From NCBI RefSeq assembly GCF_000688475.1, contig NZ_JIAN01000009.1, positions 62,001 to 126,000 of the forward strand: a stretch of 64,000 nt of DNA, in the 5' to 3' direction. A program made the position numbers and the translations under genes. Below, piece by piece: positions 34,047 through 40,350 of the stretch. The notes under the pieces were generated by a model, which was not told where the DNA came from, did not search any database, and worked only from the letters and a program-made list of their open reading frames with translations. The stretch comes from Cellulomonas sp. URHE0023 (lineage in GTDB: Bacteria; Actinomycetota; Actinomycetes; Actinomycetales; Cellulomonadaceae). Position 1 is the stretch's first letter. The number at the start of each line of letters is the position of its first letter.

Positions 34047-34393
34047 TCGGCCTCCTGGAGCGGCTGGGCGGCCCGCCGGCGGTGCACGCCGCGGTGGACC
34101 AGCTGTACCGGCGGGTGCTCGCGGACCCCGCGCTGGCGCCCTACTTCGACGGCGTCGACCTGCACCGGCAACGCGGGCACATGACGGACGTCCTGGTGCT
34201 GGTGCTCGGCGGGCACGCCCAGCCGGTCGCGCTGGAGGCTGCGCACGCGCGCCTGCACCTCACCGACGACGTGTTCGACCGGACCGCCGGTCACCTGCTG
34301 GACACCCTCGCCGACCTGGCGGTCGACCCCACCGTGATCGACGACGTCATCGCGCGGGTGGCTGCCCTCCGGCCGCAGATCCTCGGCCCCTGA
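34043..34393 (+). CDS. Truncated haemoglobin, group I-like
   Basis: This 116-aa truncated globin contains the GG near the N terminus (LLERLGGPPAVHAAV), the conserved PYFDGVD loop after helix B/C and the proximal His region AHARLHLTDDVFDR. It would bind haem and act on O2 or NO. It is coupled to the EamA gene by 4 nt. The combination suggests a response to nitrosative or oxidative stress, which is inference. Group I is likely from the F-helix pattern but group II is not excluded. Confidence 0.9.
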   Translation: MIGLLERLGGPPAVHAAVDQLYRRVLADPALAPYFDGVDLHRQRGHMTDVLVLVLGGHAQPVALEAAHARLHLTDDVFDRTAGHLLDTLADLAVDPTVIDDVIARVAALRPQILGP

Positions 34394-34418
34394 GCCGTCT
34401 CGCGCGGCGTGAGCCGCA

Positions 34419-34436
34419 TGCAAGGTTCCTGCAGGG
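34419..34436 (+). promoter_or_regulatory. SARP-type heptamer repeats, site C
   Basis: TGCAAGG at 34,419 and TGCAGGG at 34,430 are 11 bp apart with spacer TTCC, about 75-95 bp upstream of the DUF998 GTG start. The segment matches site A read in the same orientation relative to its gene (GCAA, one variable base, GTTCCTGCAGG). A degenerate third copy may lie 11 bp upstream (CGTGAGC). Confidence 0.58.
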
Positions 34437-34511
34437 AATCGACAACCGGCACCGCACAGCATCGACACGTCGAGCGGCACACCGAGCCGCCACCCTGAAA
34501 GAGGAGTCATC

Positions 34512-35201
34512 GTGACCGTCGTCGCCCCCCAGCCCGTCACCACCCCGAGAAGGTCCATCACCGGCACCCGGCTGGTCCGCATCGCCACCGTCAGCGCTCT
34601 GGGCGCCGGCGCGGCCATCGTCGTCGCCGGCCTGCTCGACCCGGGCTACAGCGCACGCAGCGAGGCCATCAGCGCGCTCGCGTCGCAGGAGTCCCACTCG
34701 GCCGCCCTCATGATCGGGGGCTTCGTCCTCATGGCGAGCACCCTGCTCGCGTCCGGTGCGTTCCTGTTCTCGCGCCTGGCCGGCAAGGCAGGTCGAACGG
34801 GCTCCGTGCTCGTGGTGCTGGCCGGGCTGCTCACCCTGGTCGCCGGGTTCAACAGGCAGGACTGCTCGAACCTGCAGGCGGCCTGCCTCGCCCGCGAGGA
34901 GGCCGAGACGGTCTCCAGCCAGCACGTCATCCACAACCTCGTGTCGATCCCGATCTTCCTGTTCCTCATCGTCGCCGCGTTCTTCCTCGCGGCGGGTCTG
35001 CGCCGGTGGGGTCGAGACACGGCTCTCGCCCGGGCCACCGTGCTGGCGGGTGTCGCCGGTCTCGTCCTGGCCGTCTGGTTCGGCTCCGAGGCGTACGGCT
35101 CCAACGGCGGGCTCGTGGAGTGCGCCCTGGTCCTGGTGACGTTCGGCTGGCCGGCCCTCGTCGCCAACCGGGTGCTCAGCCGAGACGCGCTGGCGAGCTG
35201 A
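34512..35201 (+). CDS. DUF998 family membrane protein
   Basis: This 229-aa membrane protein has six or so TM helices. DUF998 signatures are the AALMIGGFVLMASTLLASGAF helix, a loop with NRQDCSNLQAACLAREEAE and the HNLVSIPIFLFLIVAAFFLA helix. Function is unknown. It starts at GTG with AAAGAGGAG upstream. It overlaps the end of the convergent AfsR gene by 26 nt, and repeat site C lies upstream. Confidence 0.9.
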   Translation: MTVVAPQPVTTPRRSITGTRLVRIATVSALGAGAAIVVAGLLDPGYSARSEAISALASQESHSAALMIGGFVLMASTLLASGAFLFSRLAGKAGRTGSVLVVLAGLLTLVAGFNRQDCSNLQAACLAREEAETVSSQHVIHNLVSIPIFLFLIVAAFFLAAGLRRWGRDTALARATVLAGVAGLVLAVWFGSEAYGSNGGLVECALVLVTFGWPALVANRVLSRDALAS

Positions 35202-38133
35202 GCGCGTGCCCGTCCGGGACGAGCTCCGCGACGCGCGCGAACGCGTCGGCGGGGTCCAGGGCGCGGCCCGCGTCGTACGTCGCCGTCAGGTGCTCGTCGG
35301 CGATCCGCCGGGTGAGCTCGCTCAGGTACCCGGCCGTGTCGAGCGGGTCCATGAGCTCCGGCGCGTACCCGATGTCCCTGCCCTGGCGGTGAGCGATCCC
35401 CGCCAGCTCCGCCGCGGAGTGCACGTCTCCGCGGCGGAGCAGCACGTAGGCGGCGCTCACCACGCCGACCACCCACGACGTCAGGTCGCGGTCGCCCACG
35501 GAGATGCCGATGACGCGGGCCACCGCAGCCCGCGTCGGCTCGGCGAAGTCACCGGCCGCGATCCCGGCCTTGGCCAGCACCCACTCGCACGCCACCACGC
35601 ACCAGGAGTACCCGCAGTCCTCCGCCACGGCGACACCCTCGGCGGCGCGCGCCCGGGCCTCGTCCAGGTCCCCCGCGCGCAGGTGGCCGGTGCTCAGCGC
35701 GAGCAGGGCGTCGGCGGCCCGCTGGGGCGAACCGACGCCGCGGGCCAGCTCCAGGGCCGTGCGGGCATCGTGCACGGCCTGCTCCACCGGGCCCAGGTTG
35801 GCCTCGAAGAACGCGATGGTGGACAAGGCGTAGCTCTTGGCCGACGAGTCCTGTGTGCGTGCGGCGAGCCCCGCAGCAGTGCCCAGCTCTCCCACCAAGG
35901 AGGCGTAGTCCCCGGCCAGGTAGCGGAGCAGCACCACGCCGATGGACCTGCCGATGAGCAGGTGGTCCGGAACCGCCTGTGCGGTGGGCGGCCCTGACTC
36001 CAGCGCTCGCAGAGCCTCCACCACGTGCCCCCGCCGGTACCAGAACCAGACCATGCCCACCGCGATGCGCAGGTGGGCATGGTCATGCGCGTCGGGCCCG
36101 TCGGGCTCGTCGGGCGCGTCGGGCTCGTCGGGCCTGTCGGGTGCCCGGCGCTCTCCGGGCCCGTCGACGCTCCAGGACAGAGCAGCCCGGACGGTGTCCT
36201 TGTCCTGCTCGAGGCGGTGCATCCACTGCCGGCTCCGCGGCCCGCGCAGCTCGGCGTCCGTCTGGTCGGCCAGGTTCGCGGCCCAGGCGACGATCTGCCG
36301 ACGGACCGCCCGCGTGCGCTCGTCCGAGCGCTGCAATGCCGCGTACTGACGCAGTGTCTCCAGGATCCGGTAGCGACGCGGCGAACCATCGAGGGCAGTG
36401 ACCAGAGACTTGTCGATGAGCGAGAGCAGCGTCGACAGGACGCTCCGCCCTCCCGCCACCGCGGTGGCACCTTCGAGGTCGAACGAGCCCTCGAACACGG
36501 ACAGCACCTGGAAGAGCGCCTTCTCGTCGGAGCTCAACGCGTCGTAGGACCACCCGACCGCCGCGCTCATGCTGGCGTGGCGCACGTTGGCGCCGCCCCC
36601 GCTGAGCAGTGCGAACCGGTCCCCCAGCTGGTCCGCGAGCTGGTCGACCGACAGTGCGCGGCACTGCGCCGCGGCGAGCTCGATGGCCAGCGGCAGGTCG
36701 TCGAGACCGCGGCACACCCGGGCCAGCGTGGCCCTCTCGTGCGGGTCCGGCCGCCAGCCCGGTACCACCGCGGTGGCCCGCTCGACGAAGAGCCGCTCGG
36801 CATCGGCGCTCGCCAGCGTGCGCAGCTCCAGCACCCGCTCGCCAGGGACGCCGAGCGTCTGCCTGCTCGTCGCCAGCACCCGGACATCGGGGCAGCGCTC
36901 GAGCACCAGCGTGACCAGCCGGGCCACCTCGGCCGCGATCTGCTCGCAGTTGTCCAGGACCAGCACGAGGCGGCGCCCCCCGAGCACGTCGGCCAGCCCG
37001 GCCGCGTCGTGCGCACCGCTGATCGCCAGCGCGGTCACCACCGTCTCCAGCAGCAGCGAGCCGTCCTCCAGGCCGGCCAGGTCGACGAACCACGGACCGT
37101 CCGCATCACCCCGCGAGCGCGCCGCCTCGAGGACGAGCCGGGTCTTGCCGATGCCGCCCGGTCCGACGACCGTGACCAGCCTGCCGCGCGTGAGTGCTTC
37201 GGCGACCTGCGCCAGCTCGTCATCACGGCCGATCAACGCGGTGACGGGCTCAGGCAGCGTCCGGTTCCGTGGCACAGGTGCGGGCCGCGCCTCCGGCTCC
37301 CCTGGTTGCTCGAGGGACAGGTCGTGCTGGAGCACCTGGGCGTGCAGGGCACGCAGCGCACGGCCCGGCTCGACGCCGAGCTCGTCGTCGAGCCGGCGAC
37401 GCACCCGGTCGTACACCGCGAGCGCCTCGGCCTGCCGCCCGTCCCGGTAGAGCGCCAGGATCAGCAGGGCATGCAGGCTCTCCCGGAACGGGTGCAGCTC
37501 CACCAGCGCACTCGCCGTCGTGGCGACCGTCGGCGCATCCCCCAGGCTGAGCAACGCGGACAGCCGGGCCTCGCGCGCCAGCAGCACCAGCTCCGCCAGA
37601 CGTGCCGCCTCGGCGACCGCCGCATCGCCGAGCAGCTCGACCACATCCGCCAGCGGCGCTCCCGACACGAGCGCCAGGGCCTCGTCCAGGCCCCGCAGCG
37701 CTGCATCCGGATCGACCGCCAAGCCGGCCCGCGCGTCCGCCAGCAGCCGTGCGAACCGGCGGGCGTCGACCGCGTCGTCGGCCACCTCCAGCACGTAGCC
37801 CGGGGCCCGGCGCAGGACACGAGGGCGCGGGGCCTCCTCGTCTGCCGGCACTCCCAGGTCCTCGCCCAGACTTCGCCGCAGCCGGGAGATGTACACCTGC
37901 AGCGTGGACGCCGCCGACTCGGGTGGGTCGTCACCCCACAGCTCACTGACCAGCCGGTCCGTGGAGACGACGTGGCCGGACGACATCGCCAGCACCGCGA
38001 ACACCGCCCGCTGCTTCGGGGACCCGAGCGCCACCTCCGCGCCCGCCACCGTCACGGCCACCGGTCCGAGAATCCGGACGAGCGTCGTCGGCGCAGGCGG
38101 TGGTGCGGCCCTGCCCTGCGACGGCGCGCCCAT
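35176..38133 (-). CDS. AfsR/SARP-family transcriptional regulator (wHTH-BTAD-NB-ARC-TPR)
   Basis: This 985-aa regulator has an OmpR-like winged helix (about residues 18-115), a bacterial transcriptional activation domain (about 120-275), an NB-ARC/STAND ATPase with P-loop VVGPGGIGKTRL (Lys about 330) and Walker B LVLVLDNCEQ, and a long TPR-like helical tail. SARPs activate promoters by binding direct repeats at 11-bp spacing (family knowledge). The gene contains a 9-bp minisatellite encoding DEP/DAP/DGP-like tripeptides near residue 680. It overlaps the DUF998 gene tail to tail by 26 nt. Three nearby promoters carry SARP-like repeats, so they are probable targets. Confidence 0.93.
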   Translation of the reverse strand: MGAPSQGRAAPPPAPTTLVRILGPVAVTVAGAEVALGSPKQRAVFAVLAMSSGHVVSTDRLVSELWGDDPPESAASTLQVYISRLRRSLGEDLGVPADEEAPRPRVLRRAPGYVLEVADDAVDARRFARLLADARAGLAVDPDAALRGLDEALALVSGAPLADVVELLGDAAVAEAARLAELVLLAREARLSALLSLGDAPTVATTASALVELHPFRESLHALLILALYRDGRQAEALAVYDRVRRRLDDELGVEPGRALRALHAQVLQHDLSLEQPGEPEARPAPVPRNRTLPEPVTALIGRDDELAQVAEALTRGRLVTVVGPGGIGKTRLVLEAARSRGDADGPWFVDLAGLEDGSLLLETVVTALAISGAHDAAGLADVLGGRRLVLVLDNCEQIAAEVARLVTLVLERCPDVRVLATSRQTLGVPGERVLELRTLASADAERLFVERATAVVPGWRPDPHERATLARVCRGLDDLPLAIELAAAQCRALSVDQLADQLGDRFALLSGGGANVRHASMSAAVGWSYDALSSDEKALFQVLSVFEGSFDLEGATAVAGGRSVLSTLLSLIDKSLVTALDGSPRRYRILETLRQYAALQRSDERTRAVRRQIVAWAANLADQTDAELRGPRSRQWMHRLEQDKDTVRAALSWSVDGPGERRAPDRPDEPDAPDEPDGPDAHDHAHLRIAVGMVWFWYRRGHVVEALRALESGPPTAQAVPDHLLIGRSIGVVLLRYLAGDYASLVGELGTAAGLAARTQDSSAKSYALSTIAFFEANLGPVEQAVHDARTALELARGVGSPQRAADALLALSTGHLRAGDLDEARARAAEGVAVAEDCGYSWCVVACEWVLAKAGIAAGDFAEPTRAAVARVIGISVGDRDLTSWVVGVVSAAYVLLRRGDVHSAAELAGIAHRQGRDIGYAPELMDPLDTAGYLSELTRRIADEHLTATYDAGRALDPADAFARVAELVPDGHALSSPARLG
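36090..36143 (+). repeat. 9-bp minisatellite inside the SARP regulator gene
   Basis: Six tandem copies of a 9-bp unit CGTCGGGCN run through this stretch, the last slightly degenerate. The unit length is a multiple of three, so copy number changes would preserve the frame and only vary an Asp/Pro-rich linker between the NB-ARC part and the TPR part. Confidence 0.85.
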
Positions 38134-38175
38134 GTGCCGGAGCCTGACCTACGCCGTCCGGCCGGTCAAGGACGG

Positions 38176-38310
38176 CCGATGCTGCCGCATCGTGATGTTC
38201 GGTGAGCTGCGCCCGAGGGCCGAGCGCGATGAGGTCGATGTCCTCGCTGAGCCGGGCCTCGGTGAGGAAGGTCCGCGACGGGCTGTTCCGCCGAAGAACA
38301 CGACATCGTC
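38176..38310 (-). pseudogene. Decayed AbiEii-type nucleotidyltransferase fragment
   Basis: On the minus strand one frame reads DDVVFFGGTARR and, after a frameshift, another reads FLTEARLSEDIDLIALG. GGTA followed by RLSEDIDL is the hallmark of AbiEii/AbiGii nucleotidyltransferase toxins (GGTAL...RLSEDIDL). The two parts are in different frames and neither has a complete gene around it, so this is a remnant. It lies between the SARP regulator start and the small basic membrane protein. No AbiEi antitoxin is visible. Confidence 0.6.
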
Positions 38311-38408
38311 GGTGGACGTGCCCGCCGCGATCGCGCCCAGAACTGTGGGACGAGATGATCGCGGCGGGCCTCCGGCTCCGGGTCAGGTTGGGTGCCGTCC
38401 GCGTGGTG

Positions 38409-38681
38409 CTATTCGCCTGCGCCGGCCGCGCGGTCTTCGTCCGTCAGCGACTGCTTCGGGATACCAAGCTCCGCCATCGCCGCCTCCAGGTCCTCGTCCT
38501 CGAGTTCCTCGGGCGGTACGCCGGTGTGCTCCTTGATCTGCTCGGCCTGGCGCTCCGACATCTTGTGCGCCCCGAAAGCCACCATCCCGCCGACGAGCAT
38601 GATGCGCCGCCTCCTGACGCGCCGGCGTCGACGACGTGCCATCCCGCCTCCGAGTCCCCCGCCCAATCCCCGTCGCATCAT
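38409..38681 (-). CDS. Small basic membrane protein with short C-terminal acidic domain
   Basis: This 90-aa protein has an N-terminal Arg-rich segment (MARRRRRRVRRRR), a short TM segment (IMLVGGMVAFGAH, about 28-40) and a C-terminal acidic helix-turn region with EQIKEHTGVPPEELEDEDLEAAM. The tail resembles SHOCT-like or similar short helical domains but I do not assign a family. Real-gene status is supported by the coherent TM/acidic organisation. Start could be the first or a later Met (residue 14). Confidence 0.68.
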   Translation of the reverse strand: MMRRGLGGGLGGGMARRRRRRVRRRRIMLVGGMVAFGAHKMSERQAEQIKEHTGVPPEELEDEDLEAAMAELGIPKQSLTDEDRAAGAGE

Positions 38682-38931
38682 GCGGCAGCGCTCCTTCTGA
38701 TCGCGACCGCACGCGGATCGTGGGCCTGGTCCGAGCGTAGGCGCGTTGTCCCACCTGCAGGCGCGCTTCCATCGAAGCGGGTCCGCCGCTCACACCTGTC
38801 GGCGACCACCTGGTCAACGTCCCCAGCGGGTCGGCCGCGAACCCCGGTAACGGTCAATCGAGGCGGAGGCGTACCGAGCGCTCAGATCCCATGCCCTCGG
38901 TTCGACTGTGATCGGCCGGTAGGTTTTCGCC

Positions 38932-39942
38932 GTGCAGCCAAGACCTGGGCAGGAGGATGTCGACGCTCGACCGTCGAGCGCTCCGTGGACGCCGTCGGTC
39001 ATGCCGACGGTTCTCCTAGTCCGCGAATCGCTAGCTCGGACAACGCTCGGATGGCATATCGGCGGCGGCGAGCTCCAGACGATGCCGACGATGCGTGATC
39101 AGGCGCTTGACGCGCGCGCCATTGTGGGACCGGGCGGGCGGACCATGCTGGTTCCGCTCCGATACGGCGATCCGTATGCGGGCAGCGCCGAGGGTGGCAT
39201 CGGCCAAGTCGATCTGCAGACCGGCGCGTACTCGATCGCCGAATTCACGATCCCGAGCACCGAGCGGTACGGCTATCGGTTCGGCGGGTCTCCCAACGGT
39301 CAGCGCGTCGCGGTATGCACCAGGTGGAGGGACGGCGAAATCGATTGGTCGGTGACACCGCCCGGGCTCCCGATCACGTACACGGGTCTCTATCTCGCGT
39401 CGTTTGATGGATCGCCCGCTGAGGAGCTCGAAGTTCTCGCCGGCTACTCACCGGGCGGCGAGGTGGACGACTTGGCAGTGCAGTGGTCGCCCGACGGATC
39501 CAGCGTCGCCTGGAGCCTTCACGGTCCGAGCGGCGAGAGCGAGACTCGGGTCTACGACGTCGACCGGGGCAACGAACTCGCGCGTGTCGCGGGCGCGATG
39601 TGCGGATCGGCGTCCTGGGGACCCGATAGCGACTGCCTCCTCTTGAACGTCGGGCTCGATGAGACGTGGGTGCACGACCTCGTTCAGGACACGCGGAGCG
39701 CGGTCTCGGTTCTTCCCGCGAGAGGCGATCGTGACCTGCGACCGATCCGGGCGCTCGGTCTCGCTGATCGCGACCACATCGTGACCGTCCGTCAGACGGA
39801 CCTACGGCTGTCGATCGCGGTGGTGGACCTGACGACCGGTGGCTCTAGAGAACTGCTGGCCTACTCGGAGCTCGAGGCCCGGTACCCAATCATCGCTGCG
39901 ATGCCCAGCGGCACCTGGACGGCTGTGGAGGGCGAGCACTAA
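38932..39942 (+). CDS. TolB/WD40-like beta-propeller protein
   Basis: This 336-aa protein begins at a GTG and carries repeated propeller-like blades with motifs such as VQWSPDGSSVAWSL, GSPNGQRVAVCTRW and ASWGPDSDCLLLN. There is no signal peptide or TM helix, so it is probably cytoplasmic. Function is unknown. Codon use is slightly less G/C-rich than neighbours. It stands alone, flanked by about 250 bp upstream and 400 bp downstream without clear genes. Confidence 0.75.
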   Translation: MQPRPGQEDVDARPSSAPWTPSVMPTVLLVRESLARTTLGWHIGGGELQTMPTMRDQALDARAIVGPGGRTMLVPLRYGDPYAGSAEGGIGQVDLQTGAYSIAEFTIPSTERYGYRFGGSPNGQRVAVCTRWRDGEIDWSVTPPGLPITYTGLYLASFDGSPAEELEVLAGYSPGGEVDDLAVQWSPDGSSVAWSLHGPSGESETRVYDVDRGNELARVAGAMCGSASWGPDSDCLLLNVGLDETWVHDLVQDTRSAVSVLPARGDRDLRPIRALGLADRDHIVTVRQTDLRLSIAVVDLTTGGSRELLAYSELEARYPIIAAMPSGTWTAVEGEH

Positions 39943-40350
39943 GTGCGGGCTCAACCTATGCATACCGCCGCCTGAAAGAAGCGTCGCCCGTTTGTCACGC
40001 GATCGCTATCCGTCATGGCCGTGGCTCAGGTCACGGACCTGTCCGGTCCGGATCTGGCGGGTCGTCGGCGCTGTGCAGGGCCCCGTGGCCGTCGATGACC
40101 TCTCGCTCGTCGTCGAAAGCCGCGGCGTACTCGTTCACCGGTCCCAGCGCGAGAGCTGCGCGGATCGCGTTAAGCGCCCTCGCCCGGGCGCGCACGGCAG
40201 CGATCTGCAGGACTGCGGATGCAGACCCGTCGGACCGGACGCGGGTGCGCGGCCGGAGCTGAGACGGCTCAGGCCGAGACACCCGTTGCGCGCCCGCGGT
40301 CACCGGAGCATCCTCGGAACTCACGGCCGCGCTCCGATGCTGGAGGGTCA
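39943..40350. other. 408-bp gap with possible gene remnant on the minus strand
   Basis: No convincing gene. On the minus strand, 40,031 to about 40,230 keeps a codon pattern rich in third-position G/C and reads AAVRARARALNAIRAAL and NEYAAAFDDEREVID before a stop, but it has no plausible start nearby. It may be the C-terminal relic of a lost gene. The promoter of the following secreted dehydrogenase must lie near 40,300. Confidence 0.35.
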
